A DNA stretch of 64,000 nucleotides from Collinsella sp. (GTDB taxonomy: Bacteria; Actinomycetota; Coriobacteriia; Coriobacteriales; Coriobacteriaceae), in NCBI GenBank assembly GCA_018378775.1, contig JAGZWV010000005.1, positions 1 to 64,000 of the forward strand. Direction: 5' to 3'. The notes under the pieces were generated by a model. It was not told where the DNA came from. It ran no database searches and saw only the letters and a list, made by a program, of their open reading frames with translations. The translations under genes and the position numbers were made by a program. This document shows positions 7,961-16,858 of the stretch, piece by piece. Numbering within the stretch: the first letter of the stretch is position 1; each line of letters starts with the position of its first letter.

Positions 7961-10900
7961 CTAGGCCCGCGGTACGATCGGGCGGTTAACTTTGGCTAGC
8001 ATATCAGAAGCGCACGAATCGAGCGCCCAGCTCCGGAAAGCCGAAAACTCCATGCGCGAGCGCAAGCCCTCCAAATAGCGAATTGACCTGCTCAATTGCA
8101 CGCGGCCGGGGTTTTCGGCCATCGCGATACGACGAGTGTCGTCAAACCCCGAAACGCGACAAAAACCAAGCTCTTCGAAGATTCCCAGGCCGCTTTCCAC
8201 CGAGCGCTCGTCGACCGGCGTGCGAGCATCGATGGCAAGGCACATCTGCGCGATGTCGATATCGCTCGCGCTAAAGGAATCGTCCCCGGTTTTGCCGCGG
8301 TTGGAGCGCCACATGGTCTGCAGCGCGCGATAGAGCGTGACGAGCTCGTCGCGCTCGGGCGCATAGCAGTCGAGCAGGCGCTCGTTAATGCGGGCGTCGC
8401 GCGACGAATAGAGCAGATGGATTACGGCGGGCTGGCCGTCGCGGCCGGCACGTCCGCTCATCTGGTTGAACTCGATGGCGCCAAACGGCATGTGGTAGAG
8501 CACGACATGGCGGATATCGGGCAGGTTGACACCCTCGCCAAAGGCGGAGGTCGAAACGATGCAGCTGAGGCTGCCGTCTCGAAACGCTTCTTCTACGCGA
8601 TGGCGGTCGGTGCGCGTAAGGCCAGCGTTATAGAACGCGATACGGGTCGCACAGTCGGGAACGCGTTTGCGTAGTGTCTTGGCAAGCGCCACGGACTGAT
8701 CACGCGAATTGACGTAAATGACGGTCTTCTCCCCCGTCGCCACGATCGACACTAAACGGTTCTCGCGGCTCGCAAGGTCGCGGTCGTCCTCGAGCTGCAG
8801 GTTCTCGCGCACCGTCTCGTCGACCACCGTGCGAGTGATCGGCAACATGCGGGCAAGCTCGGCCACGACCGGAGCCGTCGCGGTGGCCGTCGCAGCCATA
8901 ACGACCGGGTCGCCCAGGGCTTTGAGGATATCGGGCATGTCGAGATAGGCGCTGCGGTCGCCGCCCTTGGCAAGGCCGGCGTGGTGCGCCTCATCGATAA
9001 CGACAAAGCCGATGCGGCCCGAACGCGCGAAGCGGTCACGGTGGATAGACAGGAACTCGGGCGTCGTGAGCACGATACCGGTGCGGCCCGAAGCCAGGCC
9101 GGCGAACACGTCATCGCGCGCCGCCTCCACGGTCTCGCCGGTCAACACGCCGACGCCAATGCCGAGCGCGGCCATCGTCGACGAGAGGTGATAGGCCTGG
9201 TCGGCAACGAGCGCGCGCAGCGGATAGACAAAGATGCTCGCACGCCCGCGAAGAACCGCCTCGCGCGCGGCATGCACATGGAAGATGAGCGACTTGCCGC
9301 GTCCCGTTCCCATAACGGCCAGAACACTTTGGTGATCGGCCAGGGCATCGAGCGCCTCGACCTGCGCGCGGTGCGGCTGGTTCGAGCCTATAAAGCTATG
9401 GATAAGCGAGCGCGTGAGCTCGGTATAGGAAAGCTGGGCGAGCGTCTCGCGCTTGCGCGACTCCAGGCGCAGGCCGGAATCCGCCGGCTGCACGCCACGA
9501 CGAAGCTCGCATGCCGGATCGTCGACGCTGGGCAGCATGGTATCGCGGACCAGAACATCCTTGATCATGAGCTTGGGCTTCACACGCCCCTGCCAATGCT
9601 CGGCAACGGCCTCGAACACCAAGTCGACAGCGCTATCGCAGTTGATGAGCTTATCGATTTGCGGCACGCGGAACATAATGGCCGGCACACTCGCGGCGCC
9701 ATCGGTCGCCACAAAGCGCATGTGCTCGCCGGTTTTGCCCACCACGGCGCGATCGCACATCGTCACGCCCTCGGCGGCCAGCAGCGGCACCTTGTTGCCC
9801 TGGCCAAACGGCTCAAGACGGGAAATCTGCTCTATAGTCTCGATATTCAGCTCGGAAAGGTCGACCGTGGCGGCAACCTCGTCGATGTCTTCAAAGTCCT
9901 CGGCGGGAATCTCCGATAGCACGGCGGAAAGGCGACGACGGAATTCATCGAGCTTGGATGCCTCGATGGTCACTCCCACCGCACCGGCATGTCCGCCGCG
10001 ACGAATCAGCAGGTCGGAACAGCGCTCGACGGCGTCAAACAGGTTAACTTTGCCCACCGAGCGACCAGAGCCGCGCGCGATACCGTCCTCGATCGAGAAC
10101 AGCAGCGCCGGCACGTGGTAGCGGTTGGTCAGACGGCTTGCCACGATGCCCTTGACGCCCTCGTGCCAGCCTTCGCCGCCCACGACGATCGCGCGTCCGC
10201 CGTCATAGGCCTCCTCGACCTTTGCCATGGCATCGCGCGTGAGCTCCGCCTCGATCTCACGGCGCTGGCGGTTGATTTCCTCGAGCTCAGCCGCCAGTGC
10301 GCTTGCTTCGATGGGATCGCGGGCAAGCAGCAGGTCGAGCGCCAGCTTGGGATCAGCCATGCGGCCGGCAGCATTCAGACGAGGGATGAGCGAAAACGAC
10401 AGGCCGTCGGCCGTAATGGTAGAAAGGTCCGCCTTGGCGAGCGCGGCAAGCGCGATATAGCCGGGGCGAGCGGTTACGCGCATCTGCTGGATGCCCTCGG
10501 CAACCAGCGCGCGGTTCTCGGGCGTGAGCGGCATCATGTCGGACACGGTGCCCAGCGCCGCGACCTCGATTAGCGAACGCCAATACGACGGCTTGCCCAG
10601 GCGCTCACCCAGGACTTGCACCAGCTTGAGCGCCACACCAGCACCGGCAAGCTCACGCGAGGGGCCCTCGTCCTCGAGCTTGGGGTCAGTCAGGGGCACA
10701 CCCTGCGGCACCTGGTCGGAGGGCTCGTGATGGTCCGTGACCACCAAATCGATCCCCAGGCTCTCCAGATAGGAAACCTCTTCCTTGGCGGCAATGCCGT
10801 TATCGACGGTCACGATCAGCTGGGGGCGAGCGAGCTCGTTAACGCGGTCGAGCGCCGCGCGCGAAAGACCGTAGCCCTCATCAAAGCGATGCGGAATAAA

Positions 10901-11248
10901 CGGCGTAACATCGGCGCCAAACGTGCGCAGCGCCTCGGTCAACAGGCAGGTCGACGTAATACCGTCAACGTCAAAATCGCCAAAGACTGCAATGTGCTCG
11001 TGGTTGCGAATAGCACGCTCGACGCGGTCGGCGACGACCGACATGCCCGGGATAATGAGTGGGTCGGCCCAGTCGCGATCGAGCGAAGGCGTCAAAAACA
11101 ATTGGCCCTCTTTGATGGAGCCAATGCCGTGCGCGACCATAATGCGCGCCACCAGCCCGGGAATGCCCAGACCAGCCGAAAGCTCCTTTTCGAGCTCGGG
11201 GTTTTGCTGAGCGACCGCCCAGCGATGCGTCGTCTTAAGCGATGACAT
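7961..11248 (-). CDS. recJ: RecJ single-strand exonuclease fused to a RecQ-like helicase
   Basis: Residues 1-570 are RecJ, the 5'-3' single-strand DNA exonuclease of recombination and mismatch repair: DFDVDG at 91-96, DNG at 149-151, DHH at 172-174, GRGSGRS-type DHHA1 segment ARGSGRS near 391-397 with RRGGHAGAVG, and an OB-like part ending near 570. Residues about 605-1095 are an SF2 helicase: Walker A MGTGRGKS (646-653), DEAH (752-755), motif III ATATATAP, and motif VI QMSGRAGRDG. RecQ family helicases normally supply the single strand that RecJ digests, so the fusion joins partners. Start ATG 11246-11248 is taken; the frame extends 15 codons further. It heads recJ-rel-MBL. Confidence 0.93.
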   Translation of the reverse strand: MSSLKTTHRWAVAQQNPELEKELSAGLGIPGLVARIMVAHGIGSIKEGQLFLTPSLDRDWADPLIIPGMSVVADRVERAIRNHEHIAVFGDFDVDGITSTCLLTEALRTFGADVTPFIPHRFDEGYGLSRAALDRVNELARPQLIVTVDNGIAAKEEVSYLESLGIDLVVTDHHEPSDQVPQGVPLTDPKLEDEGPSRELAGAGVALKLVQVLGERLGKPSYWRSLIEVAALGTVSDMMPLTPENRALVAEGIQQMRVTARPGYIALAALAKADLSTITADGLSFSLIPRLNAAGRMADPKLALDLLLARDPIEASALAAELEEINRQRREIEAELTRDAMAKVEEAYDGGRAIVVGGEGWHEGVKGIVASRLTNRYHVPALLFSIEDGIARGSGRSVGKVNLFDAVERCSDLLIRRGGHAGAVGVTIEASKLDEFRRRLSAVLSEIPAEDFEDIDEVAATVDLSELNIETIEQISRLEPFGQGNKVPLLAAEGVTMCDRAVVGKTGEHMRFVATDGAASVPAIMFRVPQIDKLINCDSAVDLVFEAVAEHWQGRVKPKLMIKDVLVRDTMLPSVDDPACELRRGVQPADSGLRLESRKRETLAQLSYTELTRSLIHSFIGSNQPHRAQVEALDALADHQSVLAVMGTGRGKSLIFHVHAAREAVLRGRASIFVYPLRALVADQAYHLSSTMAALGIGVGVLTGETVEAARDDVFAGLASGRTGIVLTTPEFLSIHRDRFARSGRIGFVVIDEAHHAGLAKGGDRSAYLDMPDILKALGDPVVMAATATATAPVVAELARMLPITRTVVDETVRENLQLEDDRDLASRENRLVSIVATGEKTVIYVNSRDQSVALAKTLRKRVPDCATRIAFYNAGLTRTDRHRVEEAFRDGSLSCIVSTSAFGEGVNLPDIRHVVLYHMPFGAIEFNQMSGRAGRDGQPAVIHLLYSSRDARINERLLDCYAPERDELVTLYRALQTMWRSNRGKTGDDSFSASDIDIAQMCLAIDARTPVDERSVESGLGIFEELGFCRVSGFDDTRRIAMAENPGRVQLSRSIRYLEGLRSRMEFSAFRSWALDSCASDMLAKVNRPIVPRA

Positions 11249-11356
11249 AGGCACCCACCCCCGATAGGGGCAGGTCGCCGCGATACCTCTCACGGTTCAT
11301 AGCGATGAGTCCTCTGTGTATGCCCGCTTCGGCAGGCAGATCTGTTGAACGGATTT

Positions 11357-11362
11357 ATTATA
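11357..11362 (-). promoter_or_regulatory. -10 box of the recJ-rel promoter
   Basis: The minus strand has a perfect TATAAT about 110 bases before the recJ start. No good -35 hexamer is seen at 16-18 bases, so the call rests on the -10 alone. Confidence 0.45.
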
Positions 11363-11522
11363 CCGTGCAGCGCGGACGCAAAACGCCGCGGTGCGCCGCG
11401 GTTTCGGCAAACGATGGCGGTAATGGTCTCGAAATAATCGAGCGTTTCAGCCGCACGGACGCATACGAGCGTCTAGCATATCCATACAAACGAGTTCGCG
11501 GATAAAGGGAGTCACGGGACAT

Positions 11523-12521
11523 ATGAAGCAATGGGCTGGACTGGGAAAGTTCCTCGCGGGGCATATGCAGATCATCGTTCCGATTTGCGTGGCGCTCGGC
11601 GTGCTCTTTCCCCAGCAGATCGGCGTGCTCAAGCCCATTGTTCCCGCCCTCTTCGCCTTTATGACGTTTCAGGGCGCGCTCAGCAACACTTTTCACCAGG
11701 TAGCCGAGGTGTTCCACCGTCCGCTGCACCTGATTCTGGCGCTGCTGGTCTCGGCAGTGCTTATTCCCATCGCGGCGTATGCCATAGGGTCACTCTTCTT
11801 TGGCTCCAACCCCAACCTTGTCTGCGGCATCGTGCTCGAGTACAGCGTGCCCGTGGCCGTCACCGCTTTTATGTGGATCAGCATGTTCGGCGGCAACGGC
11901 CCGCTCGCGCTCACCATCATCCTGACGTCCTCGGTTATCTCCCCTGTGACGATTCCGCTCACGCTTAAGCTCTTGCTGGGTGCCACCGTCTCGATCGATG
12001 TGCCGAGCATGATGCAAGACATGGCCTTTATGATCGCCATCCCCGCCGTGCTCGGCATCGTGATCAACGAGCTCACGCGTGGATGGGGACACGAGAAGCT
12101 CTCCCCCGTGCTCTCGCCCGCCTGCAAATTCATGATGATGGGCGTTATCGCCTCCAACTCCACCGCCATGAGCGAGTACGTGCTGCACATGAACGCGGTG
12201 CGCCTGGAAGTCGCCCTCTTTATTTTGGTCTTCGCCATCAGTGGCTTTGTCGTCGGTTTTCTGGTCGCCCATGCGCTGCATCTGCCATATAGCGAGACGA
12301 CCACCATGTGCTTTACCTGCGGCATGCGTAACATCTCTTCGGGCGCCGTCATCGCCACGCAGTACTTTCCGGGCGAAGTCGTGTTTCCCGTCATGTGCGG
12401 AACGCTGTTTCAGCAGGTACTCGCCTCGCTTATCGGGCATCTCTTTGAGCGTCTGACCGGCGAGGAGCGCGCCGCCCAGCGCAAGCGCGTCGAAGCCGGC
12501 CGCGACGCCATGGCACGCTAG
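11523..12521 (+). CDS. SBF/bile acid:sodium symporter-family transporter
   Basis: This 332-residue protein is hydrophobic throughout, with about nine or ten membrane helices beginning near residue 18. Proline-containing broken helices and a conserved CGMRNISSGAVIATQYFP segment near residue 265 match the SBF (bile acid:Na+ symporter/BASS) fold. Members carry bile acids, pantothenate, organic anions or arsenite; the substrate here cannot be told. The C-terminal 30 residues are basic and cytoplasmic. It stands alone and converges with DUF4931 downstream, with only a small GC hairpin between them. Confidence 0.75.
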   Translation: MKQWAGLGKFLAGHMQIIVPICVALGVLFPQQIGVLKPIVPALFAFMTFQGALSNTFHQVAEVFHRPLHLILALLVSAVLIPIAAYAIGSLFFGSNPNLVCGIVLEYSVPVAVTAFMWISMFGGNGPLALTIILTSSVISPVTIPLTLKLLLGATVSIDVPSMMQDMAFMIAIPAVLGIVINELTRGWGHEKLSPVLSPACKFMMMGVIASNSTAMSEYVLHMNAVRLEVALFILVFAISGFVVGFLVAHALHLPYSETTTMCFTCGMRNISSGAVIATQYFPGEVVFPVMCGTLFQQVLASLIGHLFERLTGEERAAQRKRVEAGRDAMAR

Positions 12522-12551
12522 ACTGTCCGCATTACGCGGGTGTTAGTCTTG

Positions 12552-13349
12552 CTATACGAGCGTTTCCAGATGCGCACGCAGGCGCTCAGCATCGATATCG
12601 AGCGTTGTCTCAGCATTGACCTGGGTCAAACGATAGCCGACAAAGTAGGGCGAAACCACCCAACGCGGCAGCGCCTTGGCAATGGTCCGACCGCCCAGGT
12701 GATAGAAGAACAGGTTATACGACTCTGCGCGACCACCGTGGTGCTCGTTCAGGATATAGCGCAGAGCTACCTGGATTGCATCGGCGAAGAGATCCGCCTC
12801 GGCTTGATCTCTCGTGTCATCGCTGGCGGCGATTCCCTGCGGGGCTGAAACGTTGATCTCAAAGAACCCCATGATGGGTTCGGTTGAGATGTTGGCCGAG
12901 ATCCTCCCCTGTTGCCAGACATTGATGCCTTCGAAATTGGCGGAAGCCAGCGAAGCATAGCCGTCTTCCTGCTCCAAACCCACAATCTGCATGTGCGGAT
13001 GAACGAGGCTACCGCCCGAGAGCGGACCCTTGTTCTTGTACATGAGCACGCTTCGATACTGCTGTGAATCGATCATCTGCTGCCAGCAACCCAGGGCAAA
13101 CCGCATCACATGGTGGAGTTCATCCGGCTCATAGGTCACCAGGTCGGCATCGTGATCGGCCGACTCGATCAGCACGGTTTGACGGGTGGCGCGCAGGGTC
13201 TTGAACTTATTCTCGAGCCAAATGCAATCGCCATCACGGCGAATGATGTCGGTGAGCCCTTCTGTATCGCAAAAGGGGCACGCGGTGCCGGGACGACGGT
13301 TGTCGTCGGGCTTACCGTTCGCCTGCTGAACGTCAAATACCAGCGTCAC
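12552..13349 (-). CDS. DUF4931 protein, GalT/HIT-like
   Basis: This 265-residue protein has a CPFC zinc-binding pair near residue 25 and, near residue 118, GGSLVHPHMQI, the histidine motif of galactose-1-phosphate uridylyltransferases and HIT nucleotidyl hydrolases. That places it in the DUF4931 family, of unknown substrate. The start is GTG 13347-13349, eight bases after the GGAGG that overlaps the end of cutC. Only three bases separate it from cutC, so the two are cotranscribed. Confidence 0.75.
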   Translation of the reverse strand: MTLVFDVQQANGKPDDNRRPGTACPFCDTEGLTDIIRRDGDCIWLENKFKTLRATRQTVLIESADHDADLVTYEPDELHHVMRFALGCWQQMIDSQQYRSVLMYKNKGPLSGGSLVHPHMQIVGLEQEDGYASLASANFEGINVWQQGRISANISTEPIMGFFEINVSAPQGIAASDDTRDQAEADLFADAIQVALRYILNEHHGGRAESYNLFFYHLGGRTIAKALPRWVVSPYFVGYRLTQVNAETTLDIDAERLRAHLETLV

Positions 13350-13352
13350 GGG

Positions 13353-14030
13353 TTATACCTCCAGCGGCACAATCTTGGTGCCATGGAGCTCGGAGACGCC
13401 CAGTGCCGCCGCCACGGTATCGCGGTTGACCGTGGAAATGCCGCCGCCGGGAAGGATGGTCAAGCGGTCGCCCGCATACTCGATCAAGCGGGCCAGGTTT
13501 TCGAAGTTGTCCTCGATCGGCGTACCGGCAGCGCCACCATGCGTCAGGATGCGTGTGATGCCGCAGTCGGCGAGTATGTCAATCGCGTCGAGCTGAGCCT
13601 CGGGCGAGAGCTGATCAAACGCCATGTGGAAGGTGATGTCGATGGGCTCACGCTTGCATTCCTCGGTCGCGCAGCCCGCGGCCATCACGAGAGCGCCCAA
13701 CGTAAGCTCGTCGAGCGCCCATCCGCCAGCGCAGGGCTTGCAGCTGCCAAAGACCAAGCCGTCAACGCCGGCGCTTACGGCAAGGCCCAGGTCCATCTCC
13801 ATCATGCGCAGCTCGTCTTGGTTGTAATGAAAGTCACCGCCACGCGGGCGAATCATGCACATCACCCGCGCATCGTGCTCGTGTGCATAGTTGGTCGTAG
13901 CGCTGATAACGCCGGCCGAAGGCGTGGTGCCACCAACGGCAAGGTTGTCGCACAGTTCAATACGCCTTGCACCGGCATCGATAGCCGCCGGCACCCGCTC
14001 AAAGTTCTCGGCACAAAACTCGTACAGCAT
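13353..14030 (-). CDS. cutC: CutC family copper homeostasis protein
   Basis: This 225-residue TIM-barrel protein begins LYEFCAENFERV and carries the family segments ARRIELCDNLAVGG, TPSAG, MIRPRGGDF, DGLVFG, TFHMAFD, RILTHGG and LPGGGIS. CutC has been linked to copper tolerance, but its biochemical activity is unsettled. The start is ATG 14028-14030, behind GGGGG at about eight bases; the frame runs 19 codons further without a ribosome site. It is followed by DUF4931 after three bases. Confidence 0.9.
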   Translation of the reverse strand: MLYEFCAENFERVPAAIDAGARRIELCDNLAVGGTTPSAGVISATTNYAHEHDARVMCMIRPRGGDFHYNQDELRMMEMDLGLAVSAGVDGLVFGSCKPCAGGWALDELTLGALVMAAGCATEECKREPIDITFHMAFDQLSPEAQLDAIDILADCGITRILTHGGAAGTPIEDNFENLARLIEYAGDRLTILPGGGISTVNRDTVAAALGVSELHGTKIVPLEV

Positions 14031-14088
14031 AGATAGACCCCCAAAGACAGCAGATGTTTTCCGACGGGCATTGTCACACATCCCCATG

Positions 14089-14157
14089 AAGTTGCGGTGG
14101 AATAGGGACTCATTTGGCCTCTGGAGCCCGTATTCAGTCCCTATTTCACCGCAACTT
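14089..14157. repeat. 69-bp intergenic palindrome upstream of cutC
   Basis: A 22-base arm reading AAGTTGCGGTGGAATAGGGA and on is matched by its complement ending at 14157, with one mismatch and a 25-base loop. It abuts the liv terminator and carries no T-run. It lies between the cutC start and the livF end, so it may be a dispersed palindromic repeat or part of the cutC leader. Confidence 0.75.
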
Positions 14158-14158
14158 A

Positions 14159-14195
14159 AAAGGGGGCGCTGACCGGGTTGGTCAGCGCCCCCTTT
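14159..14195 (-). terminator. terminator of the liv operon
   Basis: A perfect 16-bp stem (AAAGGGGGCGCTGACC with its complement) and a 5-base loop; on the minus strand it ends in TTTT, ten bases past the livF stop. Confidence 0.85.
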
Positions 14196-14205
14196 GTTGA
14201 ATGGA

Positions 14206-14919
14206 TTAACCGCCCAGATAGGCCTTGCGGACGTTGTCGTCGTGCAGGAGCTCTTGGCCCGTGCCGGTCATGGTGATCTTGCCGGTCTCGAGCACGTAGC
14301 CGCGCGTAGCGATGGAAAGCGCCATCTGCGCGTTCTGCTCGACCAGGAGCACCGTAGTGCCGGCCTTGTGCAGATCCTCGACAATCTGGAAGATCTGCTC
14401 GATCAGGATCGGTGCCAGGCCCATGGAGGGCTCGTCGAGCATGAGCAGCTTGGGGTTGCTCATAAGGGCGCGGCCCATAACGAGCATCTGCTGCTCGCCA
14501 CCCGAAAGGGTGCCGGCGACCTGACGACGGCGTTCCTTAAGGCGCGGGAACTGCTCGTAGACGCGCTCAAGACCCGGAGCAACCGTGGACTTGGGCTGCG
14601 TGTAGGCGCCCATCTCCAGGTTCTCCTCGACCGTCATCTGCAAAAAGGCGCGACGGCCCTCGGGGACCTGAGCCAGACCCTTACCCACCAGCTTGTCGGC
14701 AGGCGTATGGGTAATGTCCTCGCCCATAAACTTGATGGAGCCGGTCTTGGAACGCAGCAGGCCCGAGACGGTTTTAAGCGTCGTGGACTTACCGGCGCCG
14801 TTGGCACCGATCAAGGCCACGATCTCACCCTCGTTAACGTTAAAGGAGATGTCCTTGATGGCGTGGATGGCGCCGTACCAGACGTTGATGTTGTAGACGG
14901 AAAGCATCGGCTCTGCCAT
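14206..14919 (-). CDS. livF: branched-chain amino acid ABC transporter ATP-binding protein LivF
   Basis: This 237-residue ATPase drives the importer together with LivG. Walker A is GANGAGKST (about 37-45), the signature LSGGEQQML near 139, Walker B LLMLDEPS near 160, and the H-loop position falls in the VEQNA form typical of LivF. It begins directly at the livG stop (TAAATG) and is the last gene before a strong terminator. Substrate is assigned by family: leucine, isoleucine, valine or related amino acids. Confidence 0.93.
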   Translation of the reverse strand: MAEPMLSVYNINVWYGAIHAIKDISFNVNEGEIVALIGANGAGKSTTLKTVSGLLRSKTGSIKFMGEDITHTPADKLVGKGLAQVPEGRRAFLQMTVEENLEMGAYTQPKSTVAPGLERVYEQFPRLKERRRQVAGTLSGGEQQMLVMGRALMSNPKLLMLDEPSMGLAPILIEQIFQIVEDLHKAGTTVLLVEQNAQMALSIATRGYVLETGKITMTGTGQELLHDDNVRKAYLGG

Positions 14920-15780
14920 TTAGTTCTCCCCCTTATCCTGCTTGCCCAGATACGCCTCGATAACGGCGTCGTTGTTCTGAATTTCCTCTGCCGTGCCCTT
15001 GGCGATGACCTTACCAAAGTTGAGCACGCAGATGCCCTCGCAGATGTTCATAACGAGCGACATATCATGCTCGATAAGCATGATGGCAATGCCAAAGGTG
15101 TCGCGAATCTTGACGATGTTCTCCATGAGCTCCGCGGTCTCGGACGGGTTCATGCCGGCGGCGGGCTCGTCGAGCAGCAGCAGCTTAGGGTTAGTGGCAA
15201 GAGCGCGGACGATCTCCAGGCGACGCTGGGCGCCGTAAGGCAGCGAGCCGGCCTGCTCATTTGCCAGGTGCTCCATATCAAAGATGGACAGCAGCTCCAT
15301 GGCGCGCTCGTGAGCGGCTTTCTCGCGCTTCCAATACGTCGGCAGGCGCAGCACGCGCTCAAAACCGGAGTAGCGCTCCTGGTTGTGCAGGCCGACCTTA
15401 ACGTTGTCCTCCACCGTCATGGTGTTGAACAGGCGAATGTTCTGGAAGGTACGGGCGATACCCATGCGGTTGACCTGATAGACGGACTTGCCCGAGGTGT
15501 CCTCGCCGTCGAGCAGGATGGTGCCGTGCGTGGGCTGATATACCTTGGTGAGCAGGTTGAAGACCGTGGTCTTACCGGCACCGTTGGGGCCAATGAGACC
15601 GGCGATCTCGGTCTTGCCGATGGTCAGGCTAAAGTCGTCGACCGCCTTAAGGCCACCGAACTCAATGCCCAGGTGAATGCACTCGAGTGCCGGGCGCTCG
15701 CCCAGGTCGCGGTCGGGAACGATGGCGCCAGACGGATACGGAACCATCTTACCCTTGTTGAACTCAAACTTACTGGGCAT
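14920..15780 (-). CDS. livG: branched-chain amino acid ABC transporter ATP-binding protein LivG
   Basis: This 286-residue ATPase is the second nucleotide-binding subunit. Walker A GPNGAGKTT is near residue 60, Walker B LLLLDEPAAGMN near 192, and IEHDM, the LivG-type H-loop, near 227. The signature reads LPYGAQRRLEI rather than LSGGQ, as is usual for LivG. A charged N-terminal extension of about 28 residues precedes the domain. ATG 15778-15780 is chosen for the AGGAGG nine bases upstream; the gene overlaps the end of livM by 11 bases. Confidence 0.93.
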   Translation of the reverse strand: MPSKFEFNKGKMVPYPSGAIVPDRDLGERPALECIHLGIEFGGLKAVDDFSLTIGKTEIAGLIGPNGAGKTTVFNLLTKVYQPTHGTILLDGEDTSGKSVYQVNRMGIARTFQNIRLFNTMTVEDNVKVGLHNQERYSGFERVLRLPTYWKREKAAHERAMELLSIFDMEHLANEQAGSLPYGAQRRLEIVRALATNPKLLLLDEPAAGMNPSETAELMENIVKIRDTFGIAIMLIEHDMSLVMNICEGICVLNFGKVIAKGTAEEIQNNDAVIEAYLGKQDKGEN

Positions 15781-16849
15781 CGGCTGCCACCTCCTTCTTG
15801 GGAGCAATGCGGTCCTTAATGCGACCGAAGAACGCCTTGAGCTGCGGGTTGTTGGTAAAGATCATGACCAGGATCAGCACGATGGCGTAGATGAGCATGC
15901 GGTAGTCCGAGAACTGACGGAGCAGCTCGGGAAGCACGGTGAGCAGCGCCGCGGCGATGACGGAGCCGCGCATGTTGCCCAGACCGCCCAGAACCACGAA
16001 CACCAAGATGAGAATCGACGTGTTGAAATCGAACTTGGTGGCGGAGAGCTGCGAGAAGTTACCGCCGAAGAGGGCTCCGGCAGCACCGGCGAGGGCAGCG
16101 GAAACCACGAAGGCGATCATGCGGTACTGGGTGACGGAGATGCCCACGGACTCGGCAGCGATCTTGTTATCGCGAACGGCCATGATGGCACGGCCGGTAC
16201 GGCTGCGAACCAGGTTGAGCACGATCACGAGCGCGACCATGACCAAGATGGCGCCGGCAAGGAAGGTCGAATAGGTCGACACGCCCGAGGCGCCCTGGGC
16301 ACCCTTGATGATGGCGGTGCCGTCCTCGAGCAGATGCAGGTCGTCGATCGTGGAATTGCCCGTGATGTTAAAGATCACGTGCAGGCCACGCGAGTCGACA
16401 CCAACGATAAGACAGGTGACGATCTCTTTGATGATCTCGCCAAAGGCCAGCGTCACGATGGCCAGGTAATCGCCGCTCAGGCGAAGGACCGGGATGCCGA
16501 TCAAGAAGCCCAAAATGGCTGCGGCGATAGCGCCGACCACAATGCTGATGATGAGGCGCACCGGATCGGAGGGAACGGCGCTCTCGAGGGCAACCGCGGT
16601 GACGATGCCCGTATAGGCACCGACGCTCATAAAGCCCGCGTGGCCCAGCGACAGGTCACCCGCGATACCGACGACGAGGTTAAGCGAGAGGGCCATAACG
16701 ATGTAGGCCGTGATGGGGACCAGCTGACCGGCGATCATGCGCGGGATCATGTGGTTCGATTGCATAAAGAACACGATGGCGAAGGCCACGATGCACATGG
16801 CGTACGTGACAAAGTCGTGACGCGTCTGCTTGTCTTTAAGAAACTTCAT
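15770..16849 (-). CDS. livM: branched-chain amino acid ABC transporter permease LivM
   Basis: This permease of about 359 residues has roughly nine to ten membrane helices and the LivM motifs NLVVGIAGDLSLGHAGFM near residue 60 and GLGNMRGSVIAA near 280. It forms the membrane channel with LivH. ATG 16847-16849 has AGGTGA six bases upstream; an in-frame GTG three codons earlier (16858) directly follows the livH stop and is the alternative start. The C-terminus is basic and cytoplasmic. Confidence 0.92.
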   Translation of the reverse strand: MKFLKDKQTRHDFVTYAMCIVAFAIVFFMQSNHMIPRMIAGQLVPITAYIVMALSLNLVVGIAGDLSLGHAGFMSVGAYTGIVTAVALESAVPSDPVRLIISIVVGAIAAAILGFLIGIPVLRLSGDYLAIVTLAFGEIIKEIVTCLIVGVDSRGLHVIFNITGNSTIDDLHLLEDGTAIIKGAQGASGVSTYSTFLAGAILVMVALVIVLNLVRSRTGRAIMAVRDNKIAAESVGISVTQYRMIAFVVSAALAGAAGALFGGNFSQLSATKFDFNTSILILVFVVLGGLGNMRGSVIAAALLTVLPELLRQFSDYRMLIYAIVLILVMIFTNNPQLKAFFGRIKDRIAPKKEVAADAQ

Positions 16850-16858
16850 AACGCTCAC

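Noticed and set aside
6830..7999. 389-codon frame opposite rel
   Set aside because: The rel gene on the other strand is full length with all motifs; the antisense translation matches nothing.
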